A DNA stretch of 64,000 bases from Candidatus Helarchaeota archaeon (GTDB taxonomy: Archaea > Asgardarchaeota > Lokiarchaeia > Helarchaeales > RDOG01): contig JAHPZH010000002.1 of the NCBI GenBank assembly GCA_019058315.1, forward strand, positions 248,001 to 312,000. Reading direction: 5' to 3'. The notes beneath the pieces are model-generated. The model saw only the letters and a list, made by a program, of their open reading frames with translations, had not been told where the DNA came from and did not search any database. Both the position numbers and the translations under genes were made by a program. The stretch's first letter is position 1. Each line of letters begins with the position of its first letter. Shown here in pieces: positions 17,985 through 26,516 of this stretch.

Positions 17985-18614
17985 TCAAAATCCGTATTTA
18001 AGATTTGTATTATAAATGTGATCAACATGCATTTCTGTAATGCTAAATTCATTTTTTCCCATAATACCTTGGAATAACTTGCCCTCAATCAATAATTTAT
18101 CTCCGTTTCTTATGAATATATTGGTATGTATTTGTGAACAAACCAAGAATTCATTTGGAATACCTTCAATTTCTTGATCTAATTTAATGCTAAATACTAA
18201 AGGAGGTTGTGCGGATATATAAAGTTTTACATCTGAAGTTGCAGTTCCTGAGAGCTTACCTTTAAAGACCTCTTTTCTTTTTATTTTTAAACCTTTTCCA
18301 TGTTTAAGTGTTGTATTATAAACATAATTAGCCTTCATTCTTATTCTTTCAAGTCTTTCTCTAGGCTCTAAATATTTCAATAATGTACCTCCTATTGTTA
18401 CAATATCTCCTTTTCTTACGAAAAATGGACTTTTAGGATAATTAAATAGTGATTGTCTTGAGTGAAAAGAAACTATAAATTCCTTTGGAAGTCCTTCAAA
18501 CTCTTCATTTAATTTAATGGTAAAACCATAACTTATAAAAGCTCCTGATTTCGAATCTAAAGTAGCAGTTCCAGATAAAACTCCTTTAAATAATTCTTTT
18601 TTCCCGATTTTCAA
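17985..18614 (-). CDS. OB-like repeat protein, two domains (array member 4, array-leading gene)
   Basis: Two array domains with the linker HGKGLKIKRKEVFKGKLSG. A TTG start at 18614 (MKIGKKELFKG) is the only one that keeps the whole first domain; an upstream ATG in TATATGGGG runs into a stop in another frame. This is the first gene of the leftward array and faces away from the lplA-like gene, sharing a 155-base divergent region with it. The same gene-plus-promoter-plus-lplA block recurs at 20003-20862. Function unknown. Confidence 0.65.
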   Translation of the reverse strand: MKIGKKELFKGVLSGTATLDSKSGAFISYGFTIKLNEEFEGLPKEFIVSFHSRQSLFNYPKSPFFVRKGDIVTIGGTLLKYLEPRERLERIRMKANYVYNTTLKHGKGLKIKRKEVFKGKLSGTATSDVKLYISAQPPLVFSIKLDQEIEGIPNEFLVCSQIHTNIFIRNGDKLLIEGKLFQGIMGKNEFSITEMHVDHIYNTNLKYGF

Positions 18615-18769
18615 AACCCCATATATAAGTTCTTTTAATTAATTATCACAAATAATTGATAATTATTAAAGGAACTAAGTTTTGATATAAAAGTATTATT
18701 TTATAGGAAATTTTATGTATATGTATAAAAAAGTAAGTTATATTCAAGATTACTGTAAAGGGATAAAAA

Positions 18770-19909
18770 ATGAGTGAAAAATGGTTATTTGAAGCTAATA
18801 AAGACGAACCTGTAAAATATTTGGCACATATAAATGCACTTGTAGGAAATATGACAAGCACTTTAGGAAAAAATCCTGACTCACCTGGTTTAATTGCGAT
18901 TGAAGGGTTTAAAGGACATGCAATAAGTCTAGGTTATTTTCAAGATCTGGATACCGAAATTCATTATGATAAATGCAAAGCTGCAGGCATCTTAGTAGGG
19001 CGTAGGTCCGGTGTTGGTGGAGGTACTATCTTTGTGGACCGATCTAGCATGGCTATGGCAATGGTTGCCGACCAAAATAAAGAAATTGTTAATAATACCT
19101 TTCCTGACATGGATTCTGCATTTCATAAAGTGGGTGCTGTTATAAAAAATGCATATGAAATTCTTGGAGTAAAGGATCCTTGGTATAAACATATTGGAGA
19201 TATTAAAATCGGAAAAGGAAGTAATGAACGGAAAATCACAGGATTTGGGTTTGTAAATTTCGGAAATCTTTTAATTTGTAATTGTATTCTTTCAATTGGA
19301 GAGATGGATATCGATAAATTTATAGACTGTGCAAATATTCCTCCAGAAAAAATTAAAGATAAAAATTTTACTCAAATTGCAGATTATTTAAAGGGAGGAA
19401 TAACAAGCATTGAAAGAGAAACCGGTTATTGTCCAACATTTGAAGAAGTTAAAGATGCATTCTACAATTCTTTTAAGAAAGTGCTAAATTTTGATTTTGA
19501 AATACATGAACGGACAGAAAAAGATATTCGAAAAATTGAAAAATCTATTACACGTGATGAACGCAAACATGGAGAAGACTTCCTATTTGAATTTTCTAGT
19601 AAGAAAAAATTTGTAAATATTCCCAATGAGTGGAAGGTTAACTTTGGAAGATACAAATCACGAAAATTACTGGTTGCCCATATAATTACTAACCAAGAAA
19701 TCATAGAAGATGTAATGTTTTCAGGAGATTTTTATTGTAAACCTACTGCATACTTATTTGAATTAGAGAGATCTTTAAAGGGACTGAATTATAAAGATCA
19801 CAAATCTATCGAAAACAAGATAAAAGAGATATTTAATCGCGAAGATTGGGAAATGCCCGAAGTTATTACGGAAGATTTTTTAGAAGTAATTAAAACAGCA
19901 ATAAAATAA
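18770..19909 (+). CDS. Lipoate-protein ligase A-like protein
   Basis: 379 residues aligning with full-length LplA. The lipoyl-AMP binding motif is RRSGVGGGTIFVD (78-90), the catalytic lysine is K155 in RKITG, and an accessory C-terminal domain follows (KLLVAHIITNQEIIEDVMFSGDF). LplA activates lipoate or octanoate with ATP and transfers it to a carrier lysine such as GcvH or E2. The second residue run of the motif differs from the canonical RRSSGGGAVFHD, so the cofactor could be a related acid. It is divergently transcribed from an OB-domain gene; no lipoyl carrier gene is in the window. A truncated duplicate of its first 19 codons lies at 20803-20862. Confidence 0.75.
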   Translation: MSEKWLFEANKDEPVKYLAHINALVGNMTSTLGKNPDSPGLIAIEGFKGHAISLGYFQDLDTEIHYDKCKAAGILVGRRSGVGGGTIFVDRSSMAMAMVADQNKEIVNNTFPDMDSAFHKVGAVIKNAYEILGVKDPWYKHIGDIKIGKGSNERKITGFGFVNFGNLLICNCILSIGEMDIDKFIDCANIPPEKIKDKNFTQIADYLKGGITSIERETGYCPTFEEVKDAFYNSFKKVLNFDFEIHERTEKDIRKIEKSITRDERKHGEDFLFEFSSKKKFVNIPNEWKVNFGRYKSRKLLVAHIITNQEIIEDVMFSGDFYCKPTAYLFELERSLKGLNYKDHKSIENKIKEIFNREDWEMPEVITEDFLEVIKTAIK

Positions 19910-19948
19910 TTACCAAATACTTATGTATTCCTGAAAAATAGGAAATTA
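19910..19948 (-). pseudogene. Remnant of the RING-protein gene 3' end
   Basis: Read on the minus strand, the bases right after the lplA-like stop encode PIFQEYISIW followed by TAA. The true RING gene at 20868 ends PICQEHISIW followed by TGA. Both zinc-ligand cysteines are altered in the remnant that can be compared. This marks the right edge of a duplicated segment. Confidence 0.7.
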
Positions 19949-19952
19949 GACA

Positions 19953-20002
19953 CCATAATTCCTGAGAAAACTCCTTTATACAATTCTATTTTGTTATTAG
20001 AT
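19953..20002 (-). pseudogene. Remnant of an OB-repeat gene 5' end
   Basis: On the minus strand, GAATTGTATAAAGGAGTTTT encodes ELYKGVF, matching the ELFKGVL start of every array gene; the upstream GAATCTA leader is also kept. The start codon is ATA instead of ATG and one base is missing, and the reading stops after ~12 codons at the RING remnant. It is the other side of the duplication junction. Confidence 0.65.
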
Positions 20003-20572
20003 TCAAATTCCGGATTTAAGAGTTATATTATATACATGTTTCGCTTCCATTTCCATTATATATAAGTCAGTTTTTCCCATGGTACCCCGGAACAATGTAC
20101 CTTCAATTAATAATTTATCTCCGTTTTTTATGAATAGATATGAAATATGTGGTGTAAACACCAAAAATATATTTGGAATTCCTTCAATTTCTAGATCTAA
20201 TTTAATGCTAAATACAAAGTTAACTTTACGCATACCAATATATTTTAGATCTGAAGTTGCAGTTCCTGAAAGTTTACCCTTAAAAACTTCTTTTTTCTTA
20301 ATTTTTAAACCTAATCCATTTTTAAGTGTTCGATTATAAATATAATTAGCTTTCATAAATATATTTTCGATTTGTTCTTTACCCCTGAAGTACTGGTTTA
20401 ATGTACCTCCAATTGTTACAATATCTCCTTTTCTTAAGAGAAATGGTTTGACACGACCTGCATTCCTATCAAAATTTGATGAATATTTAACAAAAAATTC
20501 CTTTGGAAGCCCTTCAATCTCTTCATTTAATCTAATAGTAAAACTATAAGCATAAGGATCAATAATTACCAA
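20003..20572 (-). CDS. OB-like repeat protein, two domains, start degraded (duplicated array member 5)
   Basis: Duplicate of member 4: domain A (EEIEGLPKEFFV, RKGDIVTIGGTL), linker GLGLKIKKKEVFKGKLSG, and domain B (LEIEGIPNIFLV, KNGDKLLIEGTL). The homologous reading frame continues upstream to base 20632, but the TTG start used by member 4 is TTA here. The first usable start is TTG 20572, which removes the ELFKGVLSG strand of domain A. The gene may therefore be truncated, non-functional, or started at a non-standard codon. It has no intact gene downstream. Confidence 0.55.
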   Translation of the reverse strand: MVIIDPYAYSFTIRLNEEIEGLPKEFFVKYSSNFDRNAGRVKPFLLRKGDIVTIGGTLNQYFRGKEQIENIFMKANYIYNRTLKNGLGLKIKKKEVFKGKLSGTATSDLKYIGMRKVNFVFSIKLDLEIEGIPNIFLVFTPHISYLFIKNGDKLLIEGTLFRGTMGKTDLYIMEMEAKHVYNITLKSGI

Positions 20573-20802
20573 ATCTGAAGTAACTGTTCCAGATAATACT
20601 CCTTTAAATAGCTGTTTTTCTCGGATTTTTAAAACCCCACTTTCAAAATTTGTTGTATTAAAAAATTTTGTGTAATTTATGTTATAAATAATAATATAAA
20701 ATAATTAGCAAATAGGTCCACAAATCATAATCATTTTAACAAATTTAATGAAAAGAATTAAAGGAATGAATTTATTTTCAAGAATAATACTTGAAAGGAA
20801 TA

Positions 20803-20862
20803 ATGCACGAGAAGTGGCTATTCGAAGTTAATAAAAACGAATCTATAAGTCATTTAATATAA
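20803..20862 (+). pseudogene. Truncated duplicate of the lplA-like gene (first 19 codons)
   Basis: ATG 20803 opens MHEKWLFEVNKNESISHLI then TAA, against MSEKWLFEANKDEPVKYLA in the intact gene. The upstream leader is also similar (TTTTCAAGAATAATACTTGA here, a matching run before 18770). The remaining ~1.1 kb of the gene is gone, and the sequence passes within six bases into the RING gene 3' end. Confidence 0.75.
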
Positions 20863-20867
20863 AGTAA

Positions 20868-22172
20868 TCACCAAATACTAATATGTTCCTGACATATTGG
20901 ACATTTCTGAGAGTGCTTTACATATTCTTTCCAACAACATTTATGAAAAATTCTTTTACAATGTGTGCACCTTATTTGACATTCAAATTCCCCTTGAACT
21001 CCGGGAATTGTTCCTGATACATTTTTTTGACAATAAGGACAGACTAAATTCTTACAAATACTGCATACAAATTGAGAGGTATCTGCCATACTATCTCTTA
21101 ATTTATTAAAAAATTCAGCTAAATTAGAGGCAGGAAACCATTCTATAATGAAATCATTAATTGCAGTCTGAAATTTTTCTGAAAGTTGTTGATCTTGGGG
21201 TAAAGTTACTAGGTTTATGGCTGGGGGGGAAGAAGGGTAGTTATTTGGAATTTGGATATCGAATTTGTATTTTTTAGGATTTGTTTTAGATTCTGTAAGA
21301 GAAACATGTATCATATTATTAACTGAATCAAAAATTGCATCCAAATCTTTTTGTTTTAAAAGTTTTAACTCTAAATTTATTCTTAATTTCCTATCTAAAA
21401 TTGCTGAAATTTCTCTTAGTATATGAACTACATGACTGCTACTTGGATTCCAAGATCTTATTGATTTTAAACTATCTAAAAAAATGAATTTTTCCATTTT
21501 TTGTGAAGGAATAATTTTTGGGAGTTGGGGAAACTCTTTCAAGTCAACTTCAAGGTCAAATTGTTCAGCATCCAAACTATAAATATGAATTTTTAATTTG
21601 GTTGATAATTCTGTGGGTTGTTCAACATCAAACTCCTGATAAAGACTTTGAACTTCTTCATCTAATCTTGATTTTCCCATAATTTCTTCTTCAATTGTTC
21701 GAAGAATTTCAACTAGATGAGCTGGAGGTTGTTGAGGAAAATTCTTAATTAAGGCAATTGAATCTGGTGGTCCGAGGAGCTCTATCAGTTCTTGAGGAAA
21801 TGAAATTTCAATTCGTTTTGGATAATCTTGGCATTTAAGTCCTACTGGATAATAAAAACCAATTGAAGAATAAAAATCCACTTTGATATCAGTAACATTT
21901 TCAGGATTTAATTCAACTTGAAAATTATCAATAACTGATTCTATCTCCTTTTTTAGAATTTTTTGCTGTTCTGACAAATCATTTTCTATCGAAGTAATTT
22001 GATTTGATATTTCTTTATTTCTATTTTCTATTTCTTCTATTTTAGCTGTATATTGAGATAAATTAATTTTTCCTGAATTGAAATCACTTTTCAATTCCAG
22101 GTTCTTTAATTTATTTTTCTCAATCTCCTCCTCTAATGTGAAGATTAAATCTAAAATTTTAAAAGAATTCAT
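20868..22172 (-). CDS. Coiled-coil, triple RWD/UBC-like, RING-like protein
   Basis: 434 residues. Residues ~10-80 form a coiled coil. Three E2/RWD-like modules follow (about 80-168, 170-265, 268-360); the third has the classic FDIQIPNNYPSSPPAI strand-turn, the first FPQQPPAHLVEIL. The C-terminus (370-434) is a Cys-rich finger with C378/C381, C402/C405, H410, C413, C424/C427, the last part reading CKRIFHKCCW ... CPIC like a RING-H2. No catalytic E2 cysteine was identified, so it is more likely a ubiquitin-ligase or scaffold than a conjugating enzyme. It is the last gene of an operon with a small helical protein and a roadblock protein. Order and fold are inferred by eye. Confidence 0.75.
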   Translation of the reverse strand: MNSFKILDLIFTLEEEIEKNKLKNLELKSDFNSGKINLSQYTAKIEEIENRNKEISNQITSIENDLSEQQKILKKEIESVIDNFQVELNPENVTDIKVDFYSSIGFYYPVGLKCQDYPKRIEISFPQELIELLGPPDSIALIKNFPQQPPAHLVEILRTIEEEIMGKSRLDEEVQSLYQEFDVEQPTELSTKLKIHIYSLDAEQFDLEVDLKEFPQLPKIIPSQKMEKFIFLDSLKSIRSWNPSSSHVVHILREISAILDRKLRINLELKLLKQKDLDAIFDSVNNMIHVSLTESKTNPKKYKFDIQIPNNYPSSPPAINLVTLPQDQQLSEKFQTAINDFIIEWFPASNLAEFFNKLRDSMADTSQFVCSICKNLVCPYCQKNVSGTIPGVQGEFECQIRCTHCKRIFHKCCWKEYVKHSQKCPICQEHISIW

Positions 22173-22219
22173 GGAATTAATAATCCTAAAAATCTATATA
22201 TGTTTTAAAAAACTATTAA

Positions 22220-22501
22220 TTACGAAATTTTTTGCTCTCTTAATGCTTTTCCTAATGTTTTTCCCCACTTTTCCGCTAAGTCTGCCATTATACCATCTAT
22301 TGGGTCTTGAATTATATCATATCCCCTTAATTCTTCAAGAAAGTTCCATAATCGTAATTTAGTTGTTTTTTTTCGGAGATCTTTTCTCGGAAATCTCTTT
22401 AAAAAACCATCAATTTTGCCTTTAATTTCAGGATCTAATCCGGTCTTTTTACTTAATTCCATAAAATTTTGAATGATTGTACGCGAATTCATTTTGCTCA
22501 C
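22220..22501 (-). CDS. Small helical protein between roadblock and RWD-RING genes
   Basis: 93 residues, predicted all-helical and basic, with no Cys and no recognised family. The tail DPIDGIMADLAEKWGKTLGK looks amphipathic. Its ATG overlaps the roadblock stop in ATGA (22498-22501), so the two are translationally coupled, and the RWD-RING gene follows after 47 bases. It may be an adaptor within that complex. Confidence 0.65.
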   Translation of the reverse strand: MSKMNSRTIIQNFMELSKKTGLDPEIKGKIDGFLKRFPRKDLRKKTTKLRLWNFLEELRGYDIIQDPIDGIMADLAEKWGKTLGKALREQKIS

Positions 22502-22947
22502 ATCGTAGGAATTTTTAAATCTGAAAAATCTACATCTTTTTTCATTGGTTGTTTTGGACTTAAAGGTAATTTAGCGATCTCTGCAGCTGCTTGATTTAAG
22601 GCTAAGAGAGTAATTCCTAAGGATGCACCAGCTGGCAAATTTACTAAAATCAGTGCACTGTCTCCTGCACTTTTGACAATCATTTGTCCATTTTCAGAAT
22701 CGATTAACATTTTGGATAAAGTTCCATGTTCATAAATATCTGTAGATCTTGTGGCTAAAGCAAGGATACTGGCTCCTAACCCAGCAGCCACAATTTCAGT
22801 CTCATTATCTAGGGGTTTATTTGTTTCTTTATCAAATGAAGTTATTGGGAGTCCATTTTTATCAATTATTACCGCAGATTTTATAGCAGTAGTCTCAAGC
22901 ATCTTCTTTAGGATATCATGCAGTTGAATCTCAATTTTTTTCGACAT
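22498..22947 (-). CDS. Roadblock/LC7-domain protein
   Basis: 149 residues with the roadblock pattern: an N-terminal helix (LHDILKKMLETT), then strand AIKSAVIIDKNGLPITSF, then the central helix with AAGLGASILALATRS, then MLIDSENGQMIVKSAGDSALILVNLPAGASLG. Roadblock dimers serve as platforms or GAP-like regulators for small Ras-like GTPases (MglB, Ragulator). The window holds five such GTPases but none is adjacent. First gene of the leftward roadblock / helical / RWD-RING operon. The ~25-residue C-terminal tail after the domain is Lys/Pro-rich. Confidence 0.85.
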   Translation of the reverse strand: MSKKIEIQLHDILKKMLETTAIKSAVIIDKNGLPITSFDKETNKPLDNETEIVAAGLGASILALATRSTDIYEHGTLSKMLIDSENGQMIVKSAGDSALILVNLPAGASLGITLLALNQAAAEIAKLPLSPKQPMKKDVDFSDLKIPTM

Positions 22948-23188
22948 TAGTGATTTCCGTCCATAACACTAATAAGAAATAATGATGTTTGGATTATTTT
23001 CTTATATTTCATAATATTTTAAATTATTTTTCCCTATCTGGATAATATCTAAACATTATCATAAATATAAAATGGTGACAAAAAGAAGAATTTTATAAGA
23101 TCAAAATTATATTTATGTTCTTATTTGAAATAAGTAAAAGGAATTTTCAGAAATTTTTGAAGATTCACAATAACTATGAGGAAACCAG

Positions 23189-24241
23189 ATGTCTAATCTT
23201 AAAGATTACATTAAGCTACTAAGACCGCAACAACAATATAAGAATGCTCTAATTTTTTTGGGACCTATTTTTGGTTTAAACTTTCTAAATTTAGATGTTT
23301 TATGGAAACTTTTAAATTTTCAATTATTTGGTCCCTTAATTTTCAGAGTCACTCCTTATGAGTCGTTATTTAATATAAATTTATACATAACTCTAATTAT
23401 TGGATTTTTTTGTTTATGTGGTGTTTCAGCAGCTAACTACATAATTAATGACATTATTGATATGGAAAAGGATAAAATACATGAAGATAAAAAAGAAAGG
23501 CCACTTCCCTCGGGTGCTGTTTCTGTTAGGTCAGCGAAAATTCTATGCGTCATACTTCTAATTGGAAGTATCGGTTCCGCATTTTATTTTAATCCCTATT
23601 TTTTGTTCGACCATCCAGTTTTCGGATATCTAATATTCCCTGATATAATTTTTGGATTTCCTTGGTCAGGGGTTATGGTTATATTAGTCTTCTTAACAGG
23701 TCTTCTTTATAACCTTAAATTGAAAAAAATCGCATTTGCAGATGTGATAACTATATCTGTCAATTATGTTTGGCGTGCGATTACCGGTTGCTTTTTAGCA
23801 TTAATAAATATCTCTGCATGGTTAATTATAATAATATTCTTAGCCGCTTTGTTTATTTCTCTTTGTAAAAGAAAAGCAGACTTAGATCTCCTACAAGAGG
23901 ATGCTCAAAAACATAAAGCAATATATGAATATTATTCTCCAACTTTAATTGAAAATTATATTGTGATAAGCGGCACAAGCTTTCTGCTTGTATACCTTTT
24001 ATACACAATCCAAAAAGAAACTTATTTTGGGGTAGGATGGCTATCAATTACGTTGCCATTTGCATTTTTCTTTATTATGAGATATATGTATCTTGTGTAT
24101 TCTAAAACAGCTATTCCTAGAAAATTTCAAAAAGTCTTTTTCGACAGACAGACACTATATAATTTTATATGTTGGGGAAGTATTGTGTTTGTTGTTTTAT
24201 ATTACTCTCAAATATGTTTTTTCTTGAGTCTGATATTTTAA
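23189..24241 (+). CDS. UbiA-superfamily prenyltransferase (DPPR synthase-like)
   Basis: 350 residues, polytopic. The first Asp-rich motif is NDIIDMEKDKIH with RPLPSGAVS following, and the second region is YNLKLKKIAFADVITISVNY with VWRAITG and a KRKADL loop. This combination resembles decaprenyl-phosphate phosphoribosyltransferase-type UbiA enzymes, which move a sugar phosphate onto a polyprenyl phosphate at the membrane. A lipid or quinone prenylation role cannot be excluded. Expressed alone, divergent from the roadblock operon. Confidence 0.8.
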   Translation: MSNLKDYIKLLRPQQQYKNALIFLGPIFGLNFLNLDVLWKLLNFQLFGPLIFRVTPYESLFNINLYITLIIGFFCLCGVSAANYIINDIIDMEKDKIHEDKKERPLPSGAVSVRSAKILCVILLIGSIGSAFYFNPYFLFDHPVFGYLIFPDIIFGFPWSGVMVILVFLTGLLYNLKLKKIAFADVITISVNYVWRAITGCFLALINISAWLIIIIFLAALFISLCKRKADLDLLQEDAQKHKAIYEYYSPTLIENYIVISGTSFLLVYLLYTIQKETYFGVGWLSITLPFAFFFIMRYMYLVYSKTAIPRKFQKVFFDRQTLYNFICWGSIVFVVLYYSQICFFLSLIF

Positions 24242-24268
24242 AAAAGAAAAAATAAATTTTTATTCTTC

Positions 24269-25732
24269 TTATCCCTTAGTAACTCCAATCGGTACCATTC
24301 TAACTAATTTTTTTGCTATTTCTAGTTTATCACTGACTTTAGCGACTAAATCAATATCTTTATAAGCTTTTGGAGCTTCTTCGCTTATAATTTTCATAGA
24401 TGCAGCTTTTACATATGTTCCTCTTTTTTGAAGTTCTTTTTTTATAGTCTCTCCCCAAAATTTTCGCTTAGCAGCAGAACGTGATAAAACTCTACCTGCA
24501 CCATGTGCTGTTGATCCAAAGGATAGTTCCATAGATCTTTTTCCGCCAAGTAATAAATAAGATGCTGTTCCCATACTTCCAGGAAGTAGTACAGGTTGCC
24601 CTATCTCCTTATATGCGACACTTAATGCTGGATGAAAAGGAGGAAATGCTCGTGTTGCACCTTTACGATGAACACAAAATGTTTTCTTTTCACCATTAAT
24701 TTCATGTTCTTCTATTTTGGCAATATTATGTGCTACATCGTATATAAGATTTAAATCTAAATCTTCAGCAGATGTATTAAATATTCTTTCAAAGCTGTTC
24801 CTGACCCAATGCATAATCATCTGTCTATTTGCCCAAGCAAAATTTGCAGCACAAGCCATTGCTTTTAAATATCGTTGACCCTCTGCACTAGAAACTGGTG
24901 CACAAGCTAATTCTCTGTCTGGTAATTTTATATTATATTTATGCATTGCTCGCTCCATTTCCCTCAAATAATCTGTGCATATTTGATGTCCAAAACCTCG
25001 ACTTCCAGTATGTATCATGACTAGAATTTGTCCTGGTTCAATTATTTTCAATCTTTTTGCTAGTGCTTCATCATATATTTTATCAACTTTTTGAATCTCT
25101 AAAAAATGATTTCCAGATCCTAAACTACCTAATTGGGGAATACCTCTTTCTTTTGCTCTATCTGAAATAGTATGTGCATCAGCTCCGGCCAATTTACCTC
25201 CTTCTTCGGCATGTTTTAAATCTTCAGGCCATCCATAACCATTTTCTACAGCCCATTCCATACCATTTTCTGCAGCTTGATCCAATTCATTTCTAGTTAA
25301 ACGAATTTTTCCTTTGGATCCCAATCCAGAGGGAACGTTTCTAAAAAGTGAATCTATTAATTCCTTTAATCTTTTAATATCCTTTTGAAAAAGATTAGTT
25401 CTAACTAATCGTACTCCACAATTTATATCATATCCAACTCCACCTGGAGAAACTACTCCTTCCTCCACATCTACAGCTGCAACTCCGCCTATAGGAAAAC
25501 CATAACCTTGATGTGCATCAGGAAGAATAGCGGAAAACTTTGTAATGCCAGGTAGAAAAGTAATATTAGACGCTTGCTGGAGTGTTCGATCCCTTTTCAT
25601 AGCTTCCAGCAATTGCTCATTACAATAAACTCTTGCAGGAACTTTCATTCCCTGCTTAAATTTTGGGGAAATTTCATATACATATTCCTCCAATTTTTTG
25701 ATCGGAATGTTTGAACTGTCTATCTTTGACAT
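24269..25732 (-). CDS. rtcB: RNA-splicing ligase RtcB
   Basis: 487 residues, typical archaeal length. Recognisable blocks are DAHQGYGFPIGGVAA, GGVGYDINCGVR (metal-binding Cys), GSLGSGNHFLEI, HTGSRGFGHQ, YDVAHNIA, VHRKGATRAFPP and the STAHGAGR loop containing the histidine that forms the GMP adduct. RtcB joins tRNA halves (2',3'-cyclic phosphate to 5'-OH) after intron removal. Both tRNA genes in this window have introns. Its activator, archease, lies 187 bases upstream on the same strand. Confidence 0.96.
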   Translation of the reverse strand: MSKIDSSNIPIKKLEEYVYEISPKFKQGMKVPARVYCNEQLLEAMKRDRTLQQASNITFLPGITKFSAILPDAHQGYGFPIGGVAAVDVEEGVVSPGGVGYDINCGVRLVRTNLFQKDIKRLKELIDSLFRNVPSGLGSKGKIRLTRNELDQAAENGMEWAVENGYGWPEDLKHAEEGGKLAGADAHTISDRAKERGIPQLGSLGSGNHFLEIQKVDKIYDEALAKRLKIIEPGQILVMIHTGSRGFGHQICTDYLREMERAMHKYNIKLPDRELACAPVSSAEGQRYLKAMACAANFAWANRQMIMHWVRNSFERIFNTSAEDLDLNLIYDVAHNIAKIEEHEINGEKKTFCVHRKGATRAFPPFHPALSVAYKEIGQPVLLPGSMGTASYLLLGGKRSMELSFGSTAHGAGRVLSRSAAKRKFWGETIKKELQKRGTYVKAASMKIISEEAPKAYKDIDLVAKVSDKLEIAKKLVRMVPIGVTKG

Positions 25733-25919
25733 ATTATTTTACCTCAAATATATTATGAAACTATAATTTTCAAACAATCATAATTAATAGAATTCTAAAA
25801 ACTAGGATATGTTACATTTGAAAATTAAATAGCTTTAATTACTACATTATTTCAATTTATAAAATTGAATTAGTTTATTTAAGAATTTTGTTTTTAAGTC
25901 TAATTTACTAATAAATTCT

Positions 25920-26348
25920 CTAGATATCCAATACAAACCTTAAAATTACATTATCAGATAATATTTTAATTTCCATTAAGCTATAAGTTGGTGCTTTTAT
26001 TTCTGTTTTTGATTCATGCTTTTGGGGATCAAATTCTTCACCCCATAATTCCCCAAATAATTCAATTTTCCCATTTATCGATTCTAATTTTAGTATTTTA
26101 ATTTTAGAAAAAATAAGATTTTTTGAATCAAAAATATAAATTAATTCTCCAAGCCAATCAAAAAGTAAAGCTTCTGTATCTTCAGCCTCTAATCTAATTT
26201 CATGTTTAATAATTGGCTCTATTTTTTGAATATTAGTCATCGTCTCAAATACTGCTTTACCCGCCTCTTCAAAGGCTTCGGTCAAATTTCTGGCTTGAAC
26301 TTCAATATAAACATCGCTTATATGCTCAAGAAACTTAAAACTTCCCAT
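25920..26348 (-). CDS. Archease (RtcB activator)
   Basis: 142 residues with the archease signature: FKFLEHISDVYIEVQARNLTEAFEEAGKA ahead of VFETMTN, LLFDWLGELIYIFD, and a C-terminal SLMEIKIL strand. Archease accelerates guanylylation and turnover of RtcB. The usual HTADVG motif is HISDVY here. Transcribed just upstream of rtcB, which supports the assignment. Confidence 0.9.
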   Translation of the reverse strand: MGSFKFLEHISDVYIEVQARNLTEAFEEAGKAVFETMTNIQKIEPIIKHEIRLEAEDTEALLFDWLGELIYIFDSKNLIFSKIKILKLESINGKIELFGELWGEEFDPQKHESKTEIKAPTYSLMEIKILSDNVILRFVLDI

Positions 26349-26516
26349 CTTAAGTCAGTTCGAAATTAATCTATTATAATATTATTGTTTTGCATTAAAA
26401 AATCAATTTAAAATAAATCTTTTTTAAATATTGTTATAAGGATAATTCAATTTGTTAAATTAAAATTATTTAATATTCATTCTATTACTAATTATTACTA
26501 AAAGTCTAGAAAGAGA

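Noticed and set aside
16430..20640. Repeated blocks as a mobile element or integron
   Set aside because: No transposase, integrase, terminal repeats or attC-like structures; the repetition is explained by duplicated coding domains.
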